Positions 31,170 through 45,676 of a stretch of 64,000 bases of DNA are shown in pieces. The position numbers were made by a program, and so were the translations under genes. The stretch covers positions 6,167,001 through 6,231,000 of the forward strand of contig NC_091871.1 in the NCBI RefSeq assembly GCF_019399895.1, written 5' to 3'. Positions within the stretch are counted from its first letter, which is position 1; each line of letters starts with the position of its first letter. This DNA comes from Cardiocondyla obscurior (taxonomy: Eukaryota; Arthropoda; Insecta; Hymenoptera; Formicidae). The notes beneath the pieces are model-generated. The model had not been told where the DNA came from. It searched no databases and was given only the letters and a program-made list of their open reading frames with translations.

Positions 31170-34100
31170 TCTCCCTGCTATTGGCCGGCCAAATTACGGC
31201 GAAGTGTCCGCCGCATTGTTAGACAACGTAGCGCCGTCGGTATAGCCTCCTTTTCTGAATCGAGCTCGGTTATGACTTCGCAGACCTGCGCTGAATATGC
31301 TCGTGATAAGCGTCGTTTCTGAGCGACCGCCGCGAGTTTGGTTTATTAATTAAACGTTCTGTTTCCCGGGGAACCTCGGGACTGAATCCGACACGAGCGG
31401 ATAACCCCAGTCGCAAAAATTTAATATCGAAAGTTCGCCCGCGTGATTAGGACACGGCCGGGACTGCCGGCGGTTTAACAGGTGCCGTTAAAGGGAAACG
31501 TATCTTAAGTGATAACGCGGCAAGGCATCGAATGGGAAAATGTCTGATAAAGAGCCACAGGGCAATCACGTTCGAGCCCGGGGTCGGTCCTCGACGGCGG
31601 ATACCCGCGTTTACTTCATTAAGTGAAATTGTCTTCGAGTTTCCTGAAATGGAAGGGCAATCAAACGGCTTGGAAACACAGAAGCCTCAATTTCCGCGTA
31701 ACGAAAGACACCGGCGGCGCGTCATAGGAAATTTGACTTTGTTTGGAGTCCACGTAGCGTCTCGGTAATCAAAATTATATCCGCGTGCAGCAAATTCTTT
31801 TTCCGGCGAAATTTGTTGTAGGTGAAACCAGCGGTCTGTCTGATTAATCACCTGCATTTGCGTCTTTGCAATCTTTCTCTCTCCCCGTCTCTTTATCTCT
31901 CTCTCTCTCTTGCGTTAATCTCTATTTTGTTATTCTTTATAATCTTATAATCCCACAGTGCGTCGTGTGCCAAACGAGTTTGCGTTCGGAAAATCAAATG
32001 AATAATAAAATGTAATCGGATTTTGTGCCGGTCCTTGGTATGGAAAGAGCGTTAACTCAGAATCCATCAGACATGCCCGCAGGTCGATAGCAGCACTCGT
32101 TTTGCCGACGCAAAATAAGAGAATTCCATTGGTTAAAAGCCGTAGGAAACGCGGCGTATACCACGGCGGCGATACGTATCGCCGTCTCCGGGCGTCGCGG
32201 AAAAATTGGAGCCGGTCCACGAAAGTTTCCTTCCCGTGAAACGATTGGCGACTCGTTTGTGCCGGATTTCGAAATTGCTCCAGGAATTTCGCTTAAGAAA
32301 CACAATAGAAATCGCCCGTCAGAGGATCCGCGGCTTGGCGAGGATCTTAAAATCGTTTCGCCATTCACTTAAAAGCGATCCTTTCTGGTAAATCACATTA
32401 CCGCGAGAATTTTCGTTAGTAAACGATTCTACGTTAAATTAAAAAGAAAAAAGAAAATTAGATTTTACTGACAGATCAAGAGATGCTATAAATACATACG
32501 TATCGATTAAGTAGAAGAATAAATTAGCAGACGTCGTAAAAGAAATCCTGTTAGATTAAATTACATTTATCGCGTTTGATTTACGCGTGTATTTTTCTTG
32601 AAAAAGCCCCCCTCGGTTTTGGCGTCCTTACATCCTTCGAACCTTGCTTACACAGCGAGTAAATAGCTGATTGATTAAAATGACCGTCGATCCGCTACCG
32701 AATCCATGCTGTGCCTCCGCCCGTTCTCCTCGCTCGAAACTGGGTGGTACGCTCAGCCGCTAACAGGGAAACTGCATTTCCGCGCAGCCGGCGGTCGAAA
32801 CGATGAAAACTTTATTACTCGCTACGGACGACGATAAAACGGATCTGGCTGCGGCTTGCAGCACACCGCTCTGTGAAAGATCCGGCAGATTTCCGGATCG
32901 CCGGCGATGGAAAGTGAACGCTCGACACTGCTACGCGGGATATCTAATATTTGGGGATCCGCGTAGATTTTCGTCGACGTAACCGAGCGAAGCGGTCGGA
33001 AAAGTAACTACGGGTCATCGGTGGATCCTGATTTTACTCTCCTCGTTCCCGCAACGGAAGGGCTTGATGAGTTTTAACTGCCGTGGGTTGTTGTATCTCG
33101 ATTAACCGAGTTTCTGTTTGCTTTTGCGAGATCAAAAGCAAGATATAATTAATATAAAATATGCATACCTCGTAAATTTCGTATGATTTTGAAAATACTT
33201 CGATCACGATAAATGAAAGGAATAATGTATTTTTAATTACCGAATTTTAACAGCGGAAAATGTTTATTATTGAAAAGAGCGTCTTATGTTTTTTTTCTTT
33301 TTTTTTGGGAGAAAAAATTAATTTAATTTAATTTATTTATTTATTTATTTTTTTTTTTTTCTAATAAAGGAACATTTTCTGGAATGCTTTCTATACTTTT
33401 GCGCTTCTGTAACAGCTTCTATTACGTATGCATGGAAAAATATTTGACCACATTATATTTTAACAGTATTTTAGCTTGAAATAGATATTAAAAAAGTTAA
33501 TGAGAATTTTTTCGGATATTATGCAATATTGTTCGCAAATTGTATATTTAAAAAAAAAACAGAAAAACGAATGCGGATGTGTTCTTAGAATGGAGGTACA
33601 CGGGCGATTTCTCCGCGATTTCCTTCCTTTATTTTTCGTTTTACGAAATACGAATTGAATTCTATCTTTCTCATCGAACGTTTTTCTTTTGCGTCTTTTT
33701 TATTTTCGCTATATTGATCCGCCCGAGCACGTGCGTGATGTAAATGCGTAATCGTATTTAAAATAACGTAATATTATTTTTTACATTTCCTCGTAATCAA
33801 ACTGCACATAATGCATTTTCGAAAGCATATTTCACATATCTAACTGTAAAAAAAAATATATATATACATACACTCGCGTTGGATATTACAGATGAAATGC
33901 GCGCGATTATAAAATGTACATACATTTATCTTAATTAAATTTTACTCGTTAGTCTGACAAGTAAAATTAACCGCCGTCCAGTCTTATTTGGTTTTCGCGA
34001 TATCGCTCGATCGGAAGTAATCAACGACTGCGGATTTTTGCCGCGAAATATTTTCTAAAACGTTCGCGAGGACGTCGTTGTAAATTTGGCAAGCCGCGGG

Positions 34101-36841
34101 GGAAACGCGACTTGTTTATGAGACACGACACGCCGCAGAAGATCGAGCGCAATTTGGAATTGCAAACCGATGAAACGCGAAACTGGCCGTGTCATAATAT
34201 TTGAATATCGTTGAAATGACTTGCGCATCGCTCGTATAATGGAGACACTCGGAGCGAAACCGTTCCGCGGTCTATACGCGGATTACCGTTCGCGGCGGCC
34301 GCGGATTTTCGTTCTCTATTTCAGCTCGCAATAAACCGAACGAGCTCCCATCGAGCAGATTTTTCGATTCGCAAATGGCGAGATTGGATCGCGAAGTATC
34401 GTCCGAAACACTGGCAATTACAGTAAAGGTTTCGAATGCTTCCGCGATTAAATCTTTACCCAAAGATCGTCGCAGCTGAACGTAATAATTATTATTGCGA
34501 AGCTGCCGTTGCGCGAACCAATTGAATTATCTATATCGCGTGTACGTATTTATTTTAAGAATGTAAAAACACGAGACGTGTTTATCTTTGCCTCCCGGCC
34601 GTGGGTATCTACGGGAAAAGCCTCGCGTTATTTTTCTGAGGGTTTTGATACATCGGATATTGTTGACGACTCGCGACGAGAAGCGAGTCAAAGGGAACTT
34701 TCCGGTATTTTTCAACGGGAGAAAAAGTTTCTTTACGACGCTCTCGTCGGGTCCTGCTACATCAGTTTTCTTTTCCGTGCCTGATTCTCTCTGCTGCGTG
34801 TCCAGCGCTACTTCGCGGTCCTTTGATATTCAATTCAAACTTCCAAACTTTCGAGGATCTGAAAACGTTAACTTTTTCCTGTATATATGTATACATTTTT
34901 TTTCTTTTTTTTTCCTTTCTTTTCTCGTATTGCCATGGTTAAGGGAACGAGATGAGAACTCGTAGGCCCCGCGGGAGAAGCGCCTATCGCGGAAATGATA
35001 AAAGGCCTGATAATGGTTCGATAAAAGATACAAAATGCGTCGCCGGCATATGCCGATGTCGTGTAACGACAGCAACTTCTCTGGCGTGAATACTTGCGAA
35101 GCGTAGTCGGAAAAAAAACTAGCAATAATCCACGGCGCTTTTCGTGGATGATAAAGGTAGTACAATGTATGAACAATACGTCATTTATGAGTTTTCCGAG
35201 AAAACGTCGCCTTCAACCGGGCCGCCCGCTCCCAGCGGGAAGCGCGTATTCCGTTGTTACGATTTTTCATACCGTACAAAGAACATTTCGCGAACCGTGT
35301 TCCGCACGAAGCGGGAATGAATCCAGTTAATGTGTTTTTACTGACTATGACGCACGCCGACCTCTCGCGTCACGTGAGGTTGATATGCTCTCGCGTTAAT
35401 TTGCTCCAGATGAGAGAAAGAGATTCCTCTCCGGAGGCGAGAATAAATATGTAACCCGGATATTAAGAATTCCTGGCGAGAGTTATGAAAACAGTTCCTC
35501 GCATCTCCGTCCGTGTGAGTGTCACGAAATTTCTCTTCGCTGATTTCACTCTTAAAAAAAAAAAAAAAAAAAAGAAAGGACAATAACTCAGCGAAATTTT
35601 TTTCCCTCGGCGCTAATTTTTGTCGTAATTATCGCAAAATTGTATTATTGAACAAGTAGGAGTAACGTAACTTTAACTTTAACTTTTTTTTTTTTTTAAA
35701 TACATCCTTCTTCTCGTACAAATCTCCCTTATATTCCGTTGACTAATATTTTAAGGGAAAATATCTTTGCTCTCGGAGTGAAATATACGCTTCTGCGAAT
35801 CTTCGAAGCGCAGAGAGTCGATTTGTTCGCTTTCAACGAAGTTTACAGGATAGTTTGCCTCGCTTACTGCGCCCATTTTTTTCTTCTCAACGGATCGGAG
35901 CGTTATCGTTTTTCCGCGCGCCTCTCGGAGAGCGCACTCATCCCCGGGCAAGTTTAATATTACAAAACGGAATTGCAGACGGTGCGCCGGAAGTCGACCG
36001 GCCCAGGAGAGCTGTCCCCGATGCACCGTCGTCTCTATTCCTTCTGCATCCCGGATGATGCACCGGTACCGGGGATTTGCAGTCGCAGCTGATGCTGCCG
36101 CCTGCCTCTGTCGCTGCCGCGCGCATATGAGACTCCGTATGACTCGTTGAAAAATGCAAAGTGCAACGCGGTGTCCCCCCCGAACGCGACGCGATATCCA
36201 TCCGAAGGAAAACAATCCGTTACAATGCGAAATTATGCAGCGGTATAGTTCCGTGAAAATGTAGATATTAAACCGCCGGGGCGTCTCCTAGTTTTTGAAA
36301 GCTGTTTCATAAAACGTCTGCGACGTGAATTCGCCCCGAGACAGAGCGTAAACTTTCCTTAATTTAACTTCGCGTAAATAAAAATAGAGTTTTTCGTTCA
36401 ACGGTGCATTAAAAAGGAAAAAAAAAAAAAAAGCGACAGTTGTTCTTTAAATGTTTTATTATTTGTACGTATTGCGAATTATTTAACGTCACGCTTTTAT
36501 TCAACGTTTTTATTCCGAAATGTCATAAAAGCTAGCTTTTTTTTTTTGCGAGTGAAGATGAATTCGGATCTTTCGAAAGGAAATATTTTGCAAGTAATGC
36601 ATCTGGTTATTTTCTCTTTTTTTTTTGTTTTTTTTTTTGAAAGCCGTTTTAATTGTTGCGCCCGGGTAGTTAATTCTCATCAGTAGATCGTGGGTTATTG
36701 CCGCAAATGCTCGTAAATCTGATCGCGTTCGCGCGGCGTATCCGAGTTAACGTTGTTCCGAGCATCATTTATAACTCGCTTTACTCTCGCGATTGCGAAC
36801 GACGTAGGTGAAGAGTTTGCTGCATGCTTGTGTTAACATTA

Positions 36842-36858
36842 CCCCCCCCCCTCCCCCC
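36842..36858. repeat. C-rich run
   Basis: A near-continuous C tract interrupted by one T, G-rich on the minus strand. This is unusual in a window whose homopolymers are nearly all A or T. Confidence 0.85.
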
Positions 36859-37509
36859 GGTATCGGGAGGCATCTACTTTTATCGCCGTAATCTTCACGT
36901 TATTTTGCTAATTCTCGGCGCGTACAAGCGAGCTGTGCGAGCGCACCCGGTAAATCGCCTCATTTGCGAGGATTATTCCATCCCTCCATCCGATATCAAA
37001 TTATATGTACATCTTAGAACTCGCGAACAATTATATAATATTTAATTTCCTCATAATGCTGTATAATTAAATTTTCCGAAAGCAAAACTAATTAATTAAA
37101 ATAATTAAAGGGTAAAAATGTGTACGCTGAATAACGTTGAGAGGAAAAATATTAATTGCTATTAACGAGGCTTCAATATTCATTCCGTTAACAAGATCGC
37201 GTTCTACGTTTCGTTCACTTTAACTTTTTTTTTTCCCCCCCGCGATAAATTCGACCACCCGCGCGAATAAAAATATACGCGACGTGATTAATTTACTCGC
37301 GCAACACGCTTGGCTTTAAAAGCGTTTGATACAAGAAGCACGTTCGACCGTCATCAAATATCGGATTTCTCCTATGCATCGATGCTATTGACTTTGTAGA
37401 TAAAATTTCACATGGCATAACCGGTTGGCGAACGTCGGTTCAAAAGTGCGCGCTGCTCCGCGCGCTCAATGCGATCATTGGCTAAATATAATTAAAATTT
37501 TTGTTTCAG

Positions 37510-37605
37510 GTCGAGTGGCTTGGTGCAGCAGCAAGCAGCTTTGAGAACTTTCAAATAAACATGTGCGTCGAGGATCAACCGGACATTGTTCGCCAATGAC
37601 GCAGG
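37510..37605 (+). other. Untranslated exon 2 of the unidentified downstream gene
   Basis: A classic acceptor tttttgtttcag and donor GCAGG|gtgagt bound 96 bases. All three frames contain a stop within it, so it cannot be an internal coding exon in any phase; it is most likely 5' UTR. It contains a 12-codon ATG frame (starting MCVEDQPDIV) that ends in TGA just before the donor. The pairing with the 14450-14792 exon is inferred from orientation and order. Confidence 0.5.
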
Positions 37606-40600
37606 GTGAGTTAGCATTGCATATTTATATTATCCATTCTTTTCTTTTACCTTAAAAAAAAATGGAAAAAAGAAATGCTGATTATCTCGTGCACTTGACT
37701 CACTTACCGCGAAAGCAATTAAATGTCAGTTTAATCTTTATCGTTTTGTTAATTTTCATTCTTTTTATTACGAAAATCTGCGGGGGTGAAAGAGAATAAT
37801 GCGTTTTTTAGTTTGTTCTATAATTATTATCGCGCGTACCGTTCTCGCGACCGTAAATGGTCACGTTGGCGTATGTTGGCGGATATGGTTTCTCAATAGT
37901 TTCTCAAACCACCATTAGGTGAAAGGCCCTCTTCCGCGAGGAACTCTCGAGCCTCGATCTTGATCTCCCTTTTCATCGGGTGTGATTAAAGCCGATACCA
38001 CTCTCGGCAACCCACGCAATATATGTATATATATAATAACTTTCGGTTTACTTCGCTCTCCGGCAGTGCTGTCCTTATTACAGCGCGAGAAACGATATTA
38101 TTTAACGATTCTACTTGTGAAAGTACTCGAATCGCAACGTAAACTTTTTCTACGTTCTCCGGACTCGATGCATCTGTAATGCGCCCGTTTATAATAATAT
38201 ATTGGATTAGCGTTATACGTTTATCGGTCTCGAGCGCTATTTTCCGCGCCGCGGGTGCCGTGCGGATAACTAATTGGCCGAAATAACAGTTGCGAGCGGC
38301 GTTATATCTCGCGGAGGGCCATTCGGGACTCGCCTTGGCGCGCTTCCACCGTGGAAATCGATTCGCAAAGTGATTTATCGATTGAATTCTAATTTCCGGG
38401 CTCGCATAACTTTTATCTGCGCCATAGCGTAACGAATCGGATCGAATGACACGGAAGGAGCGTCGCGAATATTATCGCGCGAATCGTGGCATTTTTTACG
38501 GACACCACGCGCCGCGATCCATCTGCGAAATTTTCGAATAAAAAATGGCCCTCGCGCCGCTACGCGCGGCAGACGCGTTCCGATTTGTTGCGAAGAGCGC
38601 CGCGACGCTAAATATTTGTTAAAGCAGTGAACAAAATTGTCACGTAAATCCAAAATTTTGTGCAGATGGCACCGGAATAGCGCGCTACAACTGTATTCGC
38701 GCGGAATAGTTTTCTGCAAATTCTACACGGGACAGCTTTAACGTCGACAAAGGCACACGCGTTGCCGCGATTTTTTCCGCCACATTTTTCGTATGCCTTC
38801 CGCGCGGACGGTCCCGTGATCTTTTTTTTTTTTTTTTTATTCCATTTCCGATATCGTTCGAACAAAAGCGATATTTTTCTCTATTTCCCCGCAACGTCAT
38901 AGTGAAACACAAAGAGTGGCAGTTCTGGAATTCGTTTTCAATTTGCGGACGTCAACGGTCAAATTGGACGTAAAACTTCGCAATTGATTCGTTCTTTGTC
39001 TACGGTGAATCTGATTTTATCGGAAATACGGTTCACTTGCAATATTCATTGCCTTCTGCTAAATTTTATGCGTAATTTTACACGTCGGGATAAAAATACC
39101 AGCGGCATTTCTCTACGCGAATCCCGCGTTATTTTCGTAAAATAAAGCCGACAGTCGCTAAAATTCTTCAATCGAGTGTCACGTAATTTTATCAATTTAT
39201 AGAGAGCATTCGAAATATCTTCTCTTATCATTCCGCGCTCGAGAGGCGAGATATGAAACGTTGGTCGCGAGAGGCACAATATAAACCCGGCGCCGGATGC
39301 GCTTTCCGTCTCGGCCAACACGCTCGCGTACGCATGAATCCTCGCATAGACCTGCACCGTTAAATTATAGACTGCATGGCGCGAGCATATTTTCTTCCAT
39401 GCATATTGCATACGGGATAACGAGGGACACATCCTCGTCGCCCTCGCTGAGCGCCGCCTCGTGGAAGCAGTTACCGCGACGCAATATGTCACGATTCGCA
39501 CGAGTTCTCTCACGTGCATGGAACTTGTGCCGCGCGCTTCGTCTTTCTCTCTCTTTCTCTCTTTTTCTCTTTCTTTCTCGCGCTCGATAGATCAAACCGC
39601 TCTGATTCACAATCTCGCGGCGCGAAAAAGAGGCTCAAAAATTTTTCGCCTGCCCGCAGACTCCACGGTCTCACGTCTTTTCAAGTCAAACCGTCGTTCT
39701 TTTTGTGCGCCGCGCGCGGGGTGGGCACCGTTTTTGCCACGCAACCTCGGTCTTTCTTGCTGACACGCGAACTCCATTTCTAAACGCGAGTCGGAGTTTA
39801 AAGTGCCTTAATTCAGAAACGAAATAAGATCTGAATAAATACCAGCGCTCGCGCTCGCCTTTAAATTGTTTGCTGTACGGAGAGCTTTTGTTATCTATTT
39901 CGTTTTTTTCTTTTTTTGTGAAAACTTTTCCGAAACACCAAAGAGTGAGTTAACTAGTTACAGATTCGTAATATGTTAAAGTAAATAATCGATACGATTT
40001 TTGGCTCACACGTTGTTTATATCGCGCTAGGGTGACACTCTTCGTTCGGATGACGTCGCGCGACTTTGATGTTACGTTATCACGAGCCGTATTGGCGCTA
40101 AACGCGATTCGTCATAATTTTACTTGATGGCAAAATAAGCGGTCGCGACCGGGAAAATTAATCATACGAAAGGGAGAAAGTGGTCCAAGTCAGATGTTCC
40201 TCCGAAGGGACCCCGTTTCTCGTTTCTTTCATTTTCTTTACCCCGAGCTTGTTACTGGGGCTCTATAGTTTTTGCCGCCGCCCTTCTCGCTGCTTCTTTG
40301 TGCCGTCCGTTCCAGTCATCTAAGTATACTCGAAGGCATCGCCGTTTGTACCCTACATAGTTAGCGCGGGGCAAAGTCTTAGACAAAAGCGAGTTGCAAA
40401 TCCCCCCGTGTTTCTAGCCCGGTAATTGCGTGCCCGGAGGAAGTTTTCGATTGCTAATTTAATTGCGGCCGACTAATTTGATAGCGAGCAAACGAGAGAC
40501 TGACTGCGAGTTAATTAATGATTTTAACGAGTATTTGCCGTATTCACATAGTTTATTTACGGTGGAAGCGACAGAGGCTGCGAGAAAGAGGGAGGATCAT

Positions 40601-41988
40601 AGATCGGGCTGCGGATCAGAAAGTTCTTGCAACAATGGCACGCGCTGAAACGTTTAGAAGAAAGCGCGTCGCGGAAAAGACGCTCCCTTTGTTTATGTCC
40701 CTCGGTTTTCATTTGATCCGCACAACGGCCGCCTCGTTTTATTGTATTACGTTTTATTAAGGCGAGTTATGAAGTTTGCGAATGCCGCGTCCGCGGTATT
40801 GACTCCCGGAGAAATACGACTTTGATATACTTCCGGCGCGAAGATGAACCCGGTCGGGAGTTTGGTAAATAATGAGAATTCCATTCGACGGAGGCTGCCC
40901 GCTTCTCTCCTCCTCCCCCCCGCCGGCGTTTTCTTCCGCGTAAAGTGTAGCCGGCGCGGCTTACGAATGTTCGTAATCTAGCAAACCTCGCGTACATCCA
41001 GCAGGTAATTCGAAGTTCAAACTGTTTCTCCAGTTTTTCTCTCGCTCTCCTGGGAAGGGGTGCCGCTCGCCCCCGGCTCCTTCCCTCCGCGCTCACCCCA
41101 TCCCCTTTCTTTTTCTTTCACTTTCGCGCGCTTGCATTTTTCAACGACGCCGGCGAATTCCGCGCTTGAAATTTCACCGGCAGCTTTATACACCTAGCTC
41201 CGGCGGTAGCTGCGGGGAGGGTAATGCATTTCCGCGCGTGGCAGAAGTGTTCCCCCGATTGCACAAAGCAGATTGCATAATCAAGCCGAGACTTAGTTAT
41301 AAATAAGTAGAAAAAGACCGTGGGGTAAACGGAGGGAGGGCCGCGGGTAGGATTATGCTCCGAGCGATTTCGTATATTGTAAACTGTTGAAGAGAAGTTA
41401 TCCCTGTGCGGCGAAACGCAATTGCGGTTACCGTAATTTTACATCGCGAATCGACCTCGGGTGCTCATTAGTCTCAATTGGTCGACAATACATGGAAAAT
41501 TTGCGCGCCGCGCATCAAACCGCTTATAAATATTAACGATCGGAAGTAGACGCGGGGAATGTAACCGGGAGTAAAAACAGCTGGGATTACCCTGCGCTTT
41601 AATTAACTGCCGTGCCTATCGCGCCGTCCACGAAATATGTATTTGCGCGATAAGCCGCGAGAAAATTAAGCTGAAATAATTAAACTTTTATTCGAAACGT
41701 TATGTACGAACAAAAAGCGCGTGCACGCGTCCAGAGGTAACATTAGCCGATCCACTGGTATCCTCTTTCGGAATTACATAGTCGGCATAACTCGAGAGGA
41801 AATATTTGTTTTCCAAATGAATCAAACAGCCGTGAGATTCTCCGTCTATCTTTCTCGCCGTTTCTCTTTTATTCCGTCAGAAGCGGTAAACTTTTTTGCA
41901 GCTTCCGTTACAAAGATGAGGGGGGAAAAAAAAGCGTTTGCTTTCGAGCAACGCGAGAGAGTTGAAGATTCGTTGCCGCGCGATCAAA

Positions 41989-42030
41989 AATAAAAATAAA
42001 AATAAAATAAGAATAAAAATAAAAATAAAA
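41989..42030. repeat. (AAAAAT)n microsatellite
   Basis: Tandem A4-5T units with two interruptions (ataaaataagaat). Confidence 0.9.
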
Positions 42031-43595
42031 AACGATGGGAAGAAATCGTTTTCCTTCGCGTCACCGCGCATATAATGATTCCGCCTTTGCTGCGCGTGAC
42101 CGCTTTTCAGCGGTAATGTAAGTCGGCTTTTGCGATGCAGATTGGAATCGATCGGACGTGTTCTCGCAGTTTAAGAGTTGGAAATTACTTTGCTTTCGAG
42201 AGGTTTGCGCTTGCAGCGTTGCGCGCCGCGCGACCGGTAATAAACCGACGCCAGGGATTTCCGTGTAACCCCCCGCGGCACAATAACGTTACCCCATTGC
42301 ATCCGCACAATGCGCGAGCTGCCGCACGTGCACAAGGCGCCGCTCTGTGAAATCGCGTCGGGCCGTGTCAAAGCGACGATGTTTCGTGCGATCTGAAGCG
42401 CGAGTTTGCGGTCGTTCGCGCACGCCGCTTCTCGCGCCGGCATCGATTCCTCACAAGCTCAGCTTTGTGCGAGAATATTCCGTAGTAGCCGCGTCAACAC
42501 GAAGCTCTTCATCGGAACTAGCGAGCGCCGAACATAGAATCTTACCTGGTTCGAAATTCTTGCCACGTGCGATTATGAACGTCGCCAAGTTCTCTAATTA
42601 GAAAAATAAAAAGGAAGCCGGGAGATCTCCAATTGTCGAACAATAGACTCCGATCGTCAAAAAATCTACGAGCCGATCCTCTGTTTTTTTTTTCTGTTTC
42701 TTTGTCTTGCAAGTTTCGTTTACCTGCCTGGAATCGAGTGCACCGAAATTGATTCGCCGTTAAAGCAAACAGTTTCGCGCGGTATCAGGTGTAGTCTCAT
42801 CTCGCAATTGTTCGCGAATAAATTGTTTCGCCCGTCGGAATCGCAGGTGCGGTGGAAGGCGAGCAAACCGCACGGATTTCGTCTCTAGGCATGCCGAGGG
42901 TGGTTTCTCTTCTCCGTTGAAAGACTTGAAGAGGGAGGGGGAGGGAATTTCCGCGGTAATTAAGCATCGATCTGGCCTTGCCGCGCGCGTCTTGGGCCCG
43001 CACGTCTGTTTTCGTAATCGGTAACGAGAGGCGGTTTCCGTTTCCGTTCTGTCGATTCGGGCGAGGCGAGATGTGTTTTCTCACGGGAGCTGTCGAGTTT
43101 TCTTATTGAATGTCAGCCACATCGTTCGAGTACGGCGAGAGGAGGCCCGGGAACCAACGGCCAGCGGTTTAAGTATATTGGTCTCTCCGATAAGTTTCTC
43201 GATTTCTTTCCGTACTCCTCCGTGACTTCTCGCCCGTTCTCGCTCGTCTCTTCTCGCCTTTCCGGTATTACCTCCTTTCACGTGTTCCCTCCGACAAAGG
43301 AGAGCCGCGGCGGAAGGAAGGAAGGAAGGAAGTTCAGCGCCTTTATCGCCGTAAACCAACCCCTTTTGTTTAGCGTACCGTGAAGTCGGGCTCGCGCCTG
43401 TCCGCAAACTTTAAATGTCCTTTCATCGCTTCTTCCTTCCGGCGGGACAAATTGCTGCTTACAGGCTTCCTGTCTTTTTCCCGCCTTTTCCCTCCGGACG
43501 CGATTAAATCTTGGCGCACGAGCACCATTGTCGTTCCCGGCTGGCGCGGGCGTTCAGCGAAAGTCGCCGTCCCGCGAATTTAAATCTCCAGAGCG

Positions 43596-43698
43596 CCTCC
43601 TGAAGAATATCGATATTCTCGGAGGGAGTTTCTTTTATTCCACCGCAAAGCTCGAGATATCTTAATCGCATCTGGTTAAATCAACAGGAACTCCCTCC
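43596..43698. repeat. Nested inverted repeats
   Basis: The inner palindrome AGAATATCGATATTCT (43604-43619) is flanked by CCTCC and GGAGG. GGAGGGAGTT (43621-43630) is repeated as its exact complement AACTCCCTCC at 43689-43698. Two mutually exclusive hairpins are therefore possible. Confidence 0.8.
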
Positions 43699-45639
43699 AG
43701 CAGTGTAATCTCACGCGATTTAATTAAAGATGAAAAGCCCCGGGGCGGAATATAGTTATTGCGGAGTAATGTTTGTTCTCTCTCTTTTTTTATTTTATTT
43801 TATTTTATTTTTTTTAAGCTTTTTCTCATTTGTCTGACAAATATAAAACTCGTCGTCAAAACCATCGTTTCGTTGCCTGTTTTGAACTTTCTTTTTGCAC
43901 CCGCTCAAATGAAACAGCGTTATCGCTCGATGGCTATTGGAGAATAAATTTAAAAGCTCTCTGTGATGGTTTCGTCACTACCAAATATTTACACGTTCGA
44001 CCGATATACCAGTGGCCTCTGTAAATAAAATAATCGCCTGTATTAATCTCGAATTTCAGCTGAAGTTAATTAAGCCGCGCGTGCGGATGACAGTCGGGTA
44101 TTTGTCGTAAATAAATTGTAAAGCGTATTGAAATAGGGAAACATTTTCTACACTCGAAATAAGTTTTCCTGTATCCCGAAACGTTTTCACGTTTCAGGAA
44201 TCGTATATTTTTCGGAATCACAGCGTATACGAAAGCGTCAAAATTTTTCATAATCGTCTCTTATCTGAAATTTATTTAACTGTTTCCTCGAATACCTTTT
44301 TTTAGGGTCGCGCAGCTCCACCTTATCTTACAATAAATTTTTTCTGTCGCTTTCGTAACTCTTATCAGTTTCTTGTTTGCGCGTGTGTTTTGTTGGTCAG
44401 GATTTGTTCTATTGAAGAAGTCGAGATACAGATTCAATTTGAAATTTACCGTCGACTAGAGGCCGCTGCTAACGTAAGATGAGAGAGAGACGGGCAAGCA
44501 TAGCTGAATCAAAGCAATGTTGACACACCGTTCGATGTCAGGCCGTTGCGACGAAGTTGATTGGATCGTACAAAGTGCAGCTCTGATCTCCCGAGGGGCC
44601 TATTCTATCGGGACGCTGTTGCGGCCAGTGCTGTTTGCTCGGTAAACATTTTTGCAGTTAGCGAGTGTTGGCGCATCTCATTAACAGGAAAACGCTTCGC
44701 TAAATACCGCGCGAGTAACAAGACAAAATCAAAGTATTCCCCCGAGTAAAACAAGATACATATTAGCGTTTTCCACGCAGTTAACCGCGAGCGGCTCGTG
44801 AATTATTCCGCTGTCGTTAATGAGACAATAATGATTGTGGTCGTTTGAAAAATTTGCGAAACTGATTAATTGATCCACGTTTTGATATGAGAATAATTCT
44901 TTGAATATAATTTATATATTTTTTTTGCGCCAAGTATAATACGTTGTTAAAAAAAAAAAAAAAAGAAAAAGATTGTAATGATTGCGAACAATAATCAAGA
45001 TTTTACAGAAAAATAAATCCCGTCTATGGTAAAAATGTAGGTAAACCACACGTCGATCATTAATGTTTACAAAAAAATTTTAATTGTCCGCTGTTCGAAG
45101 AATAATCAACGCAGAAATGTAGACTTTTTGCGCCTTACTTTTCATATCTAGCGATATTATTTTTTTTTTTTTCTACTTCGGGGTGGGAAAGAGCGCGGTG
45201 ATTCCACAATTATTTGTTACCCAGGAATTAACATCGTTGGAAATTGTAAAAACGGTTTTCACCGCGAGATGAGGATTAAACTCGAATTGAAAGTCAGATT
45301 GCGTTCCGCCCCGCGCAAGCGGATGGCAAGCCGGCGTTTTATCGACGCGCCGACTTCTTAGTGCATTAATCATATGCGCGGAGGACAGCTCCTCAACGAA
45401 TCCGTTGAAATCAGATTACTTTTCGTCTCGCGCGAGCACGAATGCGACTCAGGGACGCGAGCGACGTCGTTAAAGAAAATAAAAGAGAAAATGGCCGCAA
45501 AGAAGACCAGCCGGGAGGTGCTTTCTGTGCTATACAATACATATATTCGCGTTGAATGCCGCATACATTCACCTACGCGACGGTACTCCTTCTCGGTATT
45601 CTCATGAATACGGTGGTTTAAGAGCTTCGCGGTAACCTT

Positions 45640-45676
45640 GGGGGGAGGGGGGAGGAGAGCAAGGGGGTTGAAAGGG
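45640..45676 (+). other. G-quadruplex-type tract
   Basis: Four G runs (6, 6, 5 and 3 G) separated by 1, 10 and 6 bases on the plus strand. It fits the general G4 pattern apart from the longer middle loop. Confidence 0.5.

Larger units (their letters stand above)
23446..37509 (+). other. First intron of the downstream gene, part 2
   Basis: Intron up to the acceptor tttttgtttcag at 37498-37509. It contains hairpin-forming repeats at 26787-26813, 27707-27734 and 31072-31169, an (ATT)n followed by a T run at 25817-25848, a C run at 36842-36858, and many T/A homopolymers. No coding exon is supported on either strand. Confidence 0.55.
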
